Source: Fidelibacterota bacterium
GTDB taxonomy: Bacteria; Pseudomonadota; Alphaproteobacteria; Rhodospirillales; Rhodospirillaceae
DNA: 37,965 nt
Direction: 5' to 3'
NCBI GenBank assembly: GCA_947475365.1
Contig: CANJOI010000006.1
Span: 1 to 37,965 of the forward strand
Below the pieces are notes generated by a model, which saw only the letters and a list, made by a program, of their open reading frames with translations, was not told where the DNA came from and ran no database searches. Below, one piece after another: positions 1 to 10,017 of the stretch. Position numbers and translations under genes: made by a program. Numbering within the stretch: the stretch's first letter is position 1; the number at the start of each line of letters is the position of its first letter.

Positions 1-1
1 C

Positions 2-442
2 ACGCCGGATCCGGAGCGGATCAAAGCAGCGGACGGCAAGGGTGTTTCGTGGTCGCAGAACCCAAACCTGTGCTGCGAAATCCGCAAGGTGGAGCCGCTG
101 GCCCGGGCCGTGGCGCCGTTCGACGCTTGGTTCACCGGACGCAAGGCCTTTCAGGCCTCAACCCGCGCGAGGCTGCCGGTGTTGGAACTAGCCGAGGGCA
201 AGTTCAAGATCAATCCGATCGTCGGCTGGACCAAGGACGACATCGACGCCTACTTCGAGCGCTACGCGCTGCCGCGTCATCCCCTGGAAGCCGACGGCTA
301 CCTCTCGATCGGTTGCATGCCCTGCACCAGCCGGGTCGCGCCGGGCGAGGACGCCCGCGCCGGCCGCTGGCGTGGTATCGACAAGGTGGAATGCGGCATC
401 CATATGCCGTCCGTTCAGGCGGCGGCATCGCGTGAAATCTGA
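2..442 (+). CDS. cysH: Assimilatory phosphoadenylyl/adenylyl-sulfate reductase, C-terminal part
   Basis: This is the 3' part of a gene whose start lies outside the window. The frame is open from base 2 to the TGA at 440-442. The product reduces activated sulfate (APS or PAPS) to sulfite with thioredoxin in cytosolic sulfate assimilation. The sequence shows a Cys-Cys pair in CCEIRKVEPL (codons 71-76), a CxxC in GCMPCT (codons from 314) and the ECGIH motif near the C-terminus that carries the active-site cysteine. The CC plus CxxC set is that of reductases with a 4Fe-4S cluster, typically APS-using; enzymes without it are PAPS-specific. APS preference is therefore inferred. A DUF934 or cysI gene would be usual upstream but is not visible. 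The tetrapyrrole genes begin 43 bp downstream and fit the need of sulfite reductase for siroheme. Confidence 0.93.
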   Translation, partial: TPDPERIKAADGKGVSWSQNPNLCCEIRKVEPLARAVAPFDAWFTGRKAFQASTRARLPVLELAEGKFKINPIVGWTKDDIDAYFERYALPRHPLEADGYLSIGCMPCTSRVAPGEDARAGRWRGIDKVECGIHMPSVQAAASREI

Positions 443-485
443 AAACAGGTGAGCCGGGGCGGCGCTCTGGCCTAGACTGGGCATC

Positions 486-1297
486 ATGACTTATGTCCTC
501 AACACCCGTCCGGTCGAACATCGCGCGCGGTTTCATGCCGCTTTCGGGGAAGTCCTTGGCGCGGATTGGACGATCGTCGATTGCCCGGTCCTGACGGCCG
601 AGCCGGTGCCGGCGCAGCTCCCGTCCGCCGGCGGCTTTGATCTGATTCTGTTCACCAGCCAGATCGCAGCGGCGCTATTCCCGATCGGGTCCGCCTGGAC
701 GGAAAGCAAAGTGCTCGGCGAGGGGGTAGAGACTGCCCAGGTCATCAGCGCCGCGCGGCAGGTCTCTCTGGGGTCTGCCTGGTCCGGAAAGAAGGTCCTG
801 GCGGTGGGGGAAGCTACGGCCAGCGCCGCACGCGCCGCCGGGTTCACCTATGTCCTCGATACCGGCAAGGACGTCGATGACATGCGCGCCTATCTGGCGC
901 GGGCCGGGTTCGGCCGGGCGCTTTATCCATCGGCTGAAGACGTGAGCGCCGACCTGGCGCAGGAGTTCGCGGGACGGGTGCAGCGCATCGTCACCTACCG
1001 CATGGTGCCGCGCGCGGGCCTCGATCTGGACGCCGTGGCGCCGGGCTGGAGAACAGCGCCCGTGCTGGCGCCGTTGTTCTCCCGCCGCAGCGCCGAGACG
1101 CTGGCGGATTTGTTGTCCAAGGCGCTTCCCACCGGCACCGGTCCGGCTAATATCACGGCTGTCGCCATCAGCGCCGAAGCGCTGACGCCCGGCCCATGGA
1201 CGCGGACAGTGATCGCCGGCGAGCCGACCCTCGCGGGCGTGGCCGCGGCCTGTGCCGCGGCCGCGAATGGAGCCGCTCTATCAACGGATAAGACCCC

Positions 1298-1301
<4 letters not shown>
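486..1301 (+). CDS. hemD: Uroporphyrinogen-III synthase
   Basis: The 271-residue cytosolic protein is predicted to cyclise hydroxymethylbilane to uroporphyrinogen III, the branch point for heme and siroheme. Evidence is the N-terminal LNTRPVE, the ILFTSQIAAALF segment (the family's FTS motif), VLAVGEATASAARAAGF, an ALYPSAEDVSADLA stretch, and a C-terminal FSRRSAETL followed by VAISAEAL. HemD sequences are poorly conserved, so the assignment also leans on the adjacent hemB. The odd part is the segment after FTSQIAAALF. It holds two similar stretches, GSAWTESKVLGEG and GSAWSGKKVLAVG, exactly 84 bp apart, which suggests a 28-codon tandem duplication; the family normally has one such stretch. The start ATG at 486 has only a weak ribosome-binding site. 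The TGA overlaps the hemB start (ATGA), so translation is probably coupled. Confidence 0.85.
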
Positions 1302-2298
<997 letters not shown>

Positions 2299-2302
<4 letters not shown>

Positions 2303-2898
2303 CCTCATCGCCGCCGGCCATGTTTCCGCTGATGCTGGACGTCAGCGCGGCGCCGGTGATGCTGATCGGCGGCGCGAGTCTGCCCGGCCGGCTCCAGGCC
2401 TTGCGGGACCACGGCGCCACCAACCTTCATATCTTCGGGCCCGAGGCCTCGCCCGAACTCGCGGATACGGCCGGAGTCAGTCTTCAGCGGCGCTGGCCCG
2501 AAGCGGCCGATTTCACCGCCGTAGCGCCGATACTCGCGTTTATTTCCGACATGGATGACACCCAAGCCGCGGCCTTTCGGGCGCTGGCGAAAGAGGCCGG
2601 CGCCCTGGTGCATGTCCATGATCGCATCCCGCTGTGCGATTTCCATTTGCCGGCCAAGGTCAGGCGTGGACGCCTGCAGGTGACGGTGTCCACAGATGGT
2701 CAGGCGGCGGGACTTTCGCGCATCATCCGCCAATACCTGGAGGCCGAAGTCTTTGGCCCCGAATGGGGGCCCAGGGTTGAAGAGCTGGCGGCGGCGCGGA
2801 TGGCGTGGAAGGCCCAGGGCATCGGCATGGCTGAGTTGGCCGCCAAGATCGAGGCATTTGTCGCCGAACGCGGCTGGCTCTCGGTAAAAAAACCTTGA
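2299..2898 (+). CDS. Precorrin-2 dehydrogenase / sirohydrochlorin ferrochelatase-like protein (Met8p/CysG N-terminal type)
   Basis: The 199-residue protein corresponds to the N-terminal half of CysG (or yeast Met8p). That half oxidises precorrin-2 with NAD and inserts iron to make siroheme for sulfite reductase. The opening FPLMLDVSAAPVMLIGG is the Rossmann start. FISDMDD (about residues 76-82) aligns with the catalytic Asp region. DFHLPAKVRRGRLQVTVSTD and GLSRIIRQYLE are the family's substrate-side motifs. The uroporphyrinogen methyltransferase half of CysG is absent and would need to be encoded elsewhere. The glycine-rich NAD loop reads GGASLPGR rather than the usual GGGxVAxRK, so cofactor binding may differ. 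The gene is coupled to hemB by an ATGA overlap. With cysH just upstream of hemD, a role in siroheme supply fits well. Confidence 0.88.
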
Positions 2899-2977
2899 AT
2901 TTCAACATACTATCTATTTGCGTCGCCGCCGGTTATGGGCTGAATTAGGGGCATCGTCCGCGCCGGGGGAAGCGGCC

Positions 2978-5900
2978 ATGGATATCTCCGAAGCCGTATT
3001 GGTTGTGCCCGACGTGATCGTGGTCGCCGCGGGCGTGCTGCTCGCCGTCGCTGTGATCTTCCTCGGGCTGACGCTGTTTCAGCGCCGGCGCCTCGCCGAA
3101 CAGTTTGCCGGTCTTGCCGCGGACGTGGCGCTGACCGAGGACGTCACCGGGCTCGGTTCCTGGTCCCACGGCATCAACGATGCCTCCGCGCGCTGGTCGC
3201 CGGGCCTTTACAAACTGTTCGGCGTCGACCCCAAAACCTTCGTGCCGGCGCGCGAGGCGATCCTTTCCAGGGTCCACCCCGACGACCTTCCCGCGTTCGC
3301 GCGGATCGCGGCGCACGAAGCCAGCGGCGGCCAGGGCGGCGACGCCGAAGTGCGCCTGTTTTGCTTCGATGGGTCGGTCAAGGACGTATTGGTCGTGGTG
3401 CGCTTCCGGAAGAACCGGCAGGGCGCGCCCAAGGACGTGGTCGGCGTTGTGTTCGACATTAGCTCCCGCAAGGCCGCCCAGCGCATGGTGGCTTTGCGCG
3501 AGGAGCAGCTGCAACTCGCCATGGACGCCATGGACGCCATGGGCGCCGGCGTGTGGAATGTTGACCTCGTCACCGACACCCGTTCAGCCAGCGCGCTGTG
3601 GGTGAAGCTGCTCGGGCGCGACCCCACAAGCTTTACGTTGACGCGCGAGAACCACTACGCGCTGACCCACCCCGACGATCGGGAACGCGTGCATGAGGCC
3701 TACCGCGTCCATATCGCCGCGGCCAAGCCGGTCGATATCGAATACCGCATGCGCCATGCCGACGGCCGCTATATCTGGATTCACAGCCGCGGCCGGGTGC
3801 TGCACGACGGCGAAGGCAAGCCTGTGAGGATGATCGGCACGGTGGTCGAGGTCACCGCGCGTAGACAGGCCTCCAAGCGCCTGGAAAAGCGCGCGCTGGA
3901 AGCGACCCTGCTGCATGAAGGCGTGAAACTCGCCGCCGAGGCGGACTCGTTGCCGGCGGCGCTTGAGGCCCTGATCAGCATGGTCTGCCGCACCATCGGC
4001 TGGCCCACCGCGCATGTCTTCATGGTGGCGCCGGGCGGGACCGAGCTGCTATCCACCGATATCTGGCACGACCACGATCCCGCCCGCTATGCCGAGCTGC
4101 GCCGGATCAACACGGGCATGAAGTTCGAACCTGGCGTCGGCCTGCCGGGCAATGTCTGGATGGCAGGGCGTCCGATCTGGTCCGCCGACATCGCCAGTGA
4201 CCCAAACTTCGCTCATTTGCGGGACCTCGCGGGGCTGCATACGGCGGTCGCGTTCCCGATCGTGGTCCACGGCGCGGTTCGTGCGGTGATCGAGTTCTTC
4301 TCCGACCGGGCGCGCCCCGAGGACCCCGATCTGGTCAGTGTGTTTGAGTCCCTCGGACGCCAGATCGGCGGCGTGATCGAGCGCCAGGAGTCGGCTGAGA
4401 ATCTCAAGCGCCAGGCGCGCGAGCAGTATCTGCTGCATGTCGGCATGACGCTGGCCGCCGAGGCGCCGTCGTTCGAGGCCATCGTTCAGCGCACCATCGA
4501 CCTGGTATGCCAGACCATCGATTGGCCCATCGGCCATGCCTATGTGCTGCACGATCCCGAGGCCGGGGAAATGCAGCCGACCAATATCTGGCACCTCAGG
4601 GATGGCGCCGCATACCGGCCGTTCCGCGAAGTCACCGCGCGCACGACATTCCGCAAGGGACAGGGGCTGCCGGGGCGCGTGTGGGAAACCCAGCGCGCGG
4701 CCTGGATCGAGGACCTTGCCAAGGACGCCAATTTTCCGCATGGCAAGGTTTTGCCGGGACTGTCCTTGCGCACGGCGGTGTGCCTGCCGGTGCATGTAGG
4801 CGGGGTATTTCGGGCGGTATTGGAGTTCTTCACCGACAGGCCGGTGGCGCGCGACATGGACCTCCTCAGGGTGTTCGGCACACTCGGCCTGCAGATCGGC
4901 GGGATGATTGAGCGCCAAGAGGCCTACGATGAGTTGCGCCGATCGCGGGAATCCCTCGAGCTTGCGATCCAGGCGTCGGAGGCCGGGCACTTCGACATCG
5001 ACGCCAGGACCGGCACGTCCTACTGGTCGCCGCGTGTGCGCGAGATCCTGGGCATCACGCCGGCTGACGCGCGCATGACGCTGGAGATGCTGGCGCGCAT
5101 CGTCCATCCCGACGAGCGGCTCGAGTTCCTCGCCGACCTTGAGGAATACCGCGCGCGCCGCACGCCCCTGAACGTCGAAGTGCGAGTCAGAACCCCCGCG
5201 GGCGAGCTGGTCTGGGTGCATATCCGCGCGGTGTGCCAGCTCGACAAGGCGGGTCAGCCCCTGCGGTCGGTGGGTTTCATCCGCGACATTTCAGTCCAAA
5301 AGATGGCCCAGCGCGCGCTGGCGGAGAGCGAACGTAAATTCCGCGGCCTGGTCGAGGGCTCGGTCCAGGGGCTGGTCATCCACCGGCGTTATAAGCCGCT
5401 GTTCTGCAACCTCGCATTCGCGCACCAGCACGGTTATGCGACCACCGAGGAGGTGCTGGCGCTCGAGTCCCTGGCGATCCACCGGATCCCCGAAGACACC
5501 TATGACATCGACGACCTGTGGCGCCGGGGCTTGGCAGGTGAATTCAATGGTGTCGCCCGCGAAATCGCGATTCTCGACCGGCATGGCGACCGCAAATGGT
5601 TTGAAACCTTCTGGCACATGATCGACTGGGAAGGCGAACCCGCCTGCCAGATGATTGTCATGGACGTCACCGAGCGCAAGCAGCGCGAACGGCAGCTGGC
5701 GGCCGCGCGCGACCGTCTTAAGGCCCAAGCCGACGAACTGGCGGCGCTGGCGCAGAACCTGACATTCGAACGCAAACGCGCCGAGGACGCGAGCGCCGCC
5801 AAATCCCAATTCCTGGCGATGATGAGCCACGAACTGCGCACACCCATGACCGGCGTGCTCGGCATGGCCGACCTGCTGCTGATGAGCGAGCAGACCGCCG

Positions 5901-7348
5901 AGCAGAAGGAGCTTACCCAGCTCCTGATCCGCTCGGCGCGCTCGCTTCTGGATCTGCTGAACGACGTTCTGGACTTCTCCAAAATCGAGGCCGGCCAGCT
6001 TGAGATTGAATCCATACCGTTTCGCCTGAGCGATGTGATCGCGGATGTGAGGAATCTGTTCGGCGCGTTGGCGGCGGACAAAGGGCTGTCGCTGGAAATC
6101 CGCTTGCCGCCGACCTATTGGAACCGCGTGATCGGCGATCCCAAGCGGTTGCGCCAAGTGCTCTACAACCTGATCGGCAACGCGGTGAAGTTCACCGCCG
6201 AAGGCAACGTTATTCTGGGCCTGGCGCAGGAACGGGCCGAGGGCGGCGGACTGTGGCTGAGGTTCTCGATTTCAGACACTGGCATCGGCATCTCGGCCCA
6301 GGATCGGGACCGTCTGTTCCGGCCGTTCATGCAGGCGGACGCATCGACCGCGCGTAAGTACGGCGGCACCGGCCTCGGCCTTGCGATCTCCAAACGCCTG
6401 GTCACGGCCATGGGCGGCGACATCAACGTCGAGAGCGCGCGAGGGAGCGGTTCGGTGTTCACCTTCGCGATTAAAGTGGGCCATAACCGGCTGGGCGAGG
6501 GCGCGGCGCGGTCAGGGTCCATCGTGGTCGAGCGCGCGGTCCCCACCGCGCCGGCGGCGCCCGCCGATAAGCGCAGGATTCTCGTGGCTGAGGACAGCGA
6601 AACCTCGCGCCGTTTGATCACCATGATGCTGACACGCCTCGGGCATACGGTGGACGCCGCCCAGGACGGTGTCGAGGCCGTCGCCATGGCCAAGGCCAAT
6701 GTCTACGACCTGATTTTGATGGATATGCAGATGCCGGTGATGGACGGCCCCGACGCCTCGCGGGAGATCCGCAAGATTGGCGGCGACCGGGCCACAATCC
6801 CCATCATCGCGTTGACGGCCGACGTCATTGCCCACAACCGCGCGGCCTATTTCGCCGCCGGCATCAACGCCATCGTCGCCAAACCCGTGGACTGGGCGGC
6901 GTTGGAGGCCGAAATGGCGCGCCAGATGGCTGGCGCCGCCGCCCGGGGCGCCGCACCCGCACCACCGGAGGCAGTGTCCGAACCCGCGCCGGAGCCCGTG
7001 TCCGAGGTGCTGGATGAAGGCATCATCGGCGGCCTGTTGGAGGCGTTGGGGGAAGAGGCGCTCGCACCCATGATCACCACCTTTCGCAGCAATATGGCGC
7101 AATACCGCGATGAGCTCGCGGCCGCGGTCAAGGCCGGGGACTTGCGCCAGGCCAAGCGCACCGCCCACGCCCTCAAGGGCCTGTGCGCCCAGTTCGGCGC
7201 GCCCCGCGCCAGCAGCATCGCCAAGGCCATTGAAGCGGATGCCGGGAGCCTGGACGAAATCGCGCCGCTGCTCGCCCAGGTCGCCGCCGCCGTCACCGAT
7301 ACCGAACGCGCGCTCGCGGAGCGCTTTCCCCGCGTGGTGAAGATTTAG
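2978..7348 (+). CDS. Hybrid sensor histidine kinase with PAS, GAF, REC and HPt domains
   Basis: This is a membrane-anchored multi-step phosphorelay kinase of 1456 residues. In order it has one transmembrane segment (about 8-32), PAS (50-166), PAS (176-298), GAF (306-473), GAF (485-648), PAS (656-775), PAS (781-905), a coiled coil (905-942), HisKA with H951 in SHELRTPMTG, an HATPase domain with N1068, DTGIGIS and GGTGLGLAIS, a receiver with phospho-acceptor D1249 in LILMDMQMPVMDG, a Pro/Ala linker, and an HPt domain with H1397 in TAHALKG. The chemistry motifs all look intact. The two GAF domains are clear tandem duplicates (IWH, GLPG and EFF stretches in both). There is no periplasmic loop, so sensing is cytosolic; the ligand is unknown. 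I chose ATG 2978 because GGGGA precedes it; an in-frame TTG at 2918 is possible but poorer. No cognate regulator lies beside it. Confidence 0.95.
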   Translation: MDISEAVLVVPDVIVVAAGVLLAVAVIFLGLTLFQRRRLAEQFAGLAADVALTEDVTGLGSWSHGINDASARWSPGLYKLFGVDPKTFVPAREAILSRVHPDDLPAFARIAAHEASGGQGGDAEVRLFCFDGSVKDVLVVVRFRKNRQGAPKDVVGVVFDISSRKAAQRMVALREEQLQLAMDAMDAMGAGVWNVDLVTDTRSASALWVKLLGRDPTSFTLTRENHYALTHPDDRERVHEAYRVHIAAAKPVDIEYRMRHADGRYIWIHSRGRVLHDGEGKPVRMIGTVVEVTARRQASKRLEKRALEATLLHEGVKLAAEADSLPAALEALISMVCRTIGWPTAHVFMVAPGGTELLSTDIWHDHDPARYAELRRINTGMKFEPGVGLPGNVWMAGRPIWSADIASDPNFAHLRDLAGLHTAVAFPIVVHGAVRAVIEFFSDRARPEDPDLVSVFESLGRQIGGVIERQESAENLKRQAREQYLLHVGMTLAAEAPSFEAIVQRTIDLVCQTIDWPIGHAYVLHDPEAGEMQPTNIWHLRDGAAYRPFREVTARTTFRKGQGLPGRVWETQRAAWIEDLAKDANFPHGKVLPGLSLRTAVCLPVHVGGVFRAVLEFFTDRPVARDMDLLRVFGTLGLQIGGMIERQEAYDELRRSRESLELAIQASEAGHFDIDARTGTSYWSPRVREILGITPADARMTLEMLARIVHPDERLEFLADLEEYRARRTPLNVEVRVRTPAGELVWVHIRAVCQLDKAGQPLRSVGFIRDISVQKMAQRALAESERKFRGLVEGSVQGLVIHRRYKPLFCNLAFAHQHGYATTEEVLALESLAIHRIPEDTYDIDDLWRRGLAGEFNGVAREIAILDRHGDRKWFETFWHMIDWEGEPACQMIVMDVTERKQRERQLAAARDRLKAQADELAALAQNLTFERKRAEDASAAKSQFLAMMSHELRTPMTGVLGMADLLLMSEQTAEQKELTQLLIRSARSLLDLLNDVLDFSKIEAGQLEIESIPFRLSDVIADVRNLFGALAADKGLSLEIRLPPTYWNRVIGDPKRLRQVLYNLIGNAVKFTAEGNVILGLAQERAEGGGLWLRFSISDTGIGISAQDRDRLFRPFMQADASTARKYGGTGLGLAISKRLVTAMGGDINVESARGSGSVFTFAIKVGHNRLGEGAARSGSIVVERAVPTAPAAPADKRRILVAEDSETSRRLITMMLTRLGHTVDAAQDGVEAVAMAKANVYDLILMDMQMPVMDGPDASREIRKIGGDRATIPIIALTADVIAHNRAAYFAAGINAIVAKPVDWAALEAEMARQMAGAAARGAAPAPPEAVSEPAPEPVSEVLDEGIIGGLLEALGEEALAPMITTFRSNMAQYRDELAAAVKAGDLRQAKRTAHALKGLCAQFGAPRASSIAKAIEADAGSLDEIAPLLAQVAAAVTDTERALAERFPRVVKI

Positions 7349-7524
7349 GGCCCGCCAGCGACACGGGCGTGGGATACCTCCCAGCGGGGTTTGAAATGCG
7401 CCCCAAGCTGGGCAAAGATTGTTGGATTATGGGATTGTCGCGAGATTCGTTCCCGATGTCTGAACCACCTGTCGTTACCTCGTGCGAGACACGTCGCGTT
7501 TCGGCCATCCCCACGCAGGCCTGA

Positions 7525-10017
7525 TTGAATCCCACCCTCCCGATCGACGCGATCCTTGACGACCTGGATGCGGCCCTGGCGCAGAAGGCGTCGCTTGTCG
7601 TGCAGGCCGCGCCCGGCGCGGGCAAGACCACGCGCATTCCGCTGGCGCTTCTCAACCGGCCCTGGCTCCAGGGCCAGAAGATCCTGATGCTCGAGCCGCG
7701 GCGGCTGGCCGCGCGGATGGCCGCCGCGCGCATGGCGTCCACTCTCGGGGAGAAACCCGGCGAGACCGTCGGCTACAGGGTGCGGCTCGAGTCCGCCGTG
7801 GGTCCGCGCACCCGGATCGAAGTGGTGACCGAAGGCATCCTGACGCGCCGACTGCAGAGCGATACCGATCTCGCGGGCGTCGGCGTGTTGATCTTCGACG
7901 AGTTCCACGAGCGCAGCCTCGACGCGGACCTGGGGCTGGCGCTCGCCTTGGATATCCAGCGCGCACTGCGTCCCGACCTCCGGATCGTGGTCATGTCGGC
8001 GACGCTCGACCAGGGCGCCGTGGCCATGGTGTTGGGCGAAGGCACGCCGGTGATCACCGCGCCGCACCGGCCGTTTCCGGTCGAGACCCGCTATCTGGAC
8101 CGGCCGCGCGCCGGGAAGTCGTCCGGGGCGGACCTCGCCGCGGACATGGCGGCGCTGATCCGCCGGGCGCTGGCGGAAGAGACCGGCAGCGTGCTGGCGT
8201 TCCTGCCGGGTGAAGGCGAGATCCGGCGCACCCAGGATCTGCTGGGTGATCTCCCGTCCGGCATCATCGTGGCGCCCCTGTTCGGCGCGCTCTCACCGGC
8301 CGAGCAGGACCGCGCCGTGAATCCGGCGCCGGCCGGCACGCGCAAGGTCGTGCTGGCCACGACCATCGCCGAGACCAGCCTGACCATCGAGGGCGTGCGG
8401 GTCGTGGCGGACTGCGGCTACAAGCGCAGTCCCCGCTTCAATCCGCGCCGGGGCATGAGCGAACTCGACACCGTGCGCGTCTCCAAAGCATCGGCGGAGC
8501 AGCGGCGGGGCCGCGCGGGGCGTCTGGAACCCGGTGTGTGCTACCGCCTGTGGACCGCGCCCGAGGACCGCGCGCTCGCGGCCTATGACGAACCCGAGAT
8601 GCTCACCGCCGATCTCGCGCCGCTGGCGCTCGATCTCGCCGCCTGGGGTGTCGCCGATCCCGCGGCGCTCACCTGGATGACCCCGCCGCCCGCCGCGGCC
8701 TATGGGCAGGCGGTGGACCTCTTGAAGCGTCTGGAGGCGCTGGACGCCGCCGGCCGCATCACGCCGGAGGGCAAAGCCATGGCGGCGCTGCCGCTGCATC
8801 CGCGCCTCGCGCATATGATTCATCGTGCCGCAGGGGTCGGCGCCGCGGGCGTTGCCTGTGATTTGGCCGCGCTGCTGGCGGAACGCGACATCCTGCGCAG
8901 CCGCGATGCGGACCTCAGGACCCGGTTGGAGGCCCTCAGGGGCGAGCGGTCGGATGCGAACCGCGGCGCGATCCAACGCGTGCGGCAGGCGGCAAAGCAG
9001 ATCCGCGGCATCGCGCGCGTGAAGGATGACAGCGGATCGAGCGCCGACGCCGGCATCCTCGCGGCGCTCGCCTATCCCGACCGCATCGCCCAGCGCCGGG
9101 GGCCGGGCGGCAAGTACCGTCTGTCGGGCGGCGGCGGCGCCACCCTCGACCCGAATGACGCCCTCGCGGCTCAGGAATTCCTGGCTGTCGCGGATCTCGG
9201 GGGAAGCGGACGGGAAGGGCAGATATATCTGGCGGCGCCGGTGAGCCAGTCCGAACTGGAGACCACCTTCGCCGCCGACATCACCGAAACCGCGGAAGTC
9301 GCCTGGGACAGCCGCGCCAAGGCCGTGACCGCGCGCGCGCAGCGGCGCCTGGGCGCCCTTGTTCTGGCCGACAAGCCGTTGCGTGATCCCGATCCGGACA
9401 AACAGTTGGCCGCCTTATTGACCGGCGTGCGGGAACTTGGCCTCGGAGTCCTGCCGTGGACGCCCGCCAGCGAGGCCCTGCGAACCCGCGCGGGTTTTCT
9501 GCGGCGTGCGCTGGATGACGACACCTGGCCGGATATGAGCGAGGCCGCGCTGCTGGCGGCGCTCGAAATCTGGCTGGGGCCGTTCGCATCGGGAATCACG
9601 CGTATCGATGGCCTGGCGCGCATCGACCTGCACGCGGCGCTGATGACGCTCCTGCCGTGGCCGCTGCCCGCGAAACTGGATGAGTTGGCGCCCACGCACG
9701 TGCAGGTGCCGTCGGGCTCGCACATCGCCGTGGACTACGGCGCCGAGGGCGGGCCCGCCTTGTCGGTGAAAATGCAGGAAGTGTTCGGCCTCACCTCCAC
9801 GCCGCTGGTGGCCGGAGGACGCGCGCCCGTGACACTGCATCTGCTGTCGCCGGCGCAGCGGCCGCTCGCCGTCACACGCGATCTCGCCAGCTTCTGGGCC
9901 AATGTCTATCCGCAGGTGCGCGGCGAGATGCGCGGACGCTATCCGCGCCACAACTGGCCCGAGGACCCCGTGGCCGCCGCGCCAATGAAGAAGAGCCTGA
10001 AGCCGCGTGGAACCTAA
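7525..10017 (+). CDS. hrpB: ATP-dependent RNA helicase HrpB
   Basis: This 830-residue DEAH-family helicase has Walker A APGAGKTT near residue 35, the DEFHERSL box at D125, SATL, and motif VI QRRGRAGR from Q326. The C-terminal half carries the HrpB-specific region and ends with the characteristic VRGEMRGRYPRHNWPEDP. HrpB is widespread in proteobacteria, with a role in RNA metabolism that is poorly defined. The start is a TTG at 7525, directly after an in-frame TGA (7522-7524), so nothing longer is possible; the next in-frame ATG would cut into the helicase core. The ribosome-binding site is weak. The gene ends tail-to-tail with rlmJ, and the two stop codons overlap by two bases, leaving no room for a separate terminator. 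Confidence 0.95.
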   Translation: MNPTLPIDAILDDLDAALAQKASLVVQAAPGAGKTTRIPLALLNRPWLQGQKILMLEPRRLAARMAAARMASTLGEKPGETVGYRVRLESAVGPRTRIEVVTEGILTRRLQSDTDLAGVGVLIFDEFHERSLDADLGLALALDIQRALRPDLRIVVMSATLDQGAVAMVLGEGTPVITAPHRPFPVETRYLDRPRAGKSSGADLAADMAALIRRALAEETGSVLAFLPGEGEIRRTQDLLGDLPSGIIVAPLFGALSPAEQDRAVNPAPAGTRKVVLATTIAETSLTIEGVRVVADCGYKRSPRFNPRRGMSELDTVRVSKASAEQRRGRAGRLEPGVCYRLWTAPEDRALAAYDEPEMLTADLAPLALDLAAWGVADPAALTWMTPPPAAAYGQAVDLLKRLEALDAAGRITPEGKAMAALPLHPRLAHMIHRAAGVGAAGVACDLAALLAERDILRSRDADLRTRLEALRGERSDANRGAIQRVRQAAKQIRGIARVKDDSGSSADAGILAALAYPDRIAQRRGPGGKYRLSGGGGATLDPNDALAAQEFLAVADLGGSGREGQIYLAAPVSQSELETTFAADITETAEVAWDSRAKAVTARAQRRLGALVLADKPLRDPDPDKQLAALLTGVRELGLGVLPWTPASEALRTRAGFLRRALDDDTWPDMSEAALLAALEIWLGPFASGITRIDGLARIDLHAALMTLLPWPLPAKLDELAPTHVQVPSGSHIAVDYGAEGGPALSVKMQEVFGLTSTPLVAGGRAPVTLHLLSPAQRPLAVTRDLASFWANVYPQVRGEMRGRYPRHNWPEDPVAAAPMKKSLKPRGT

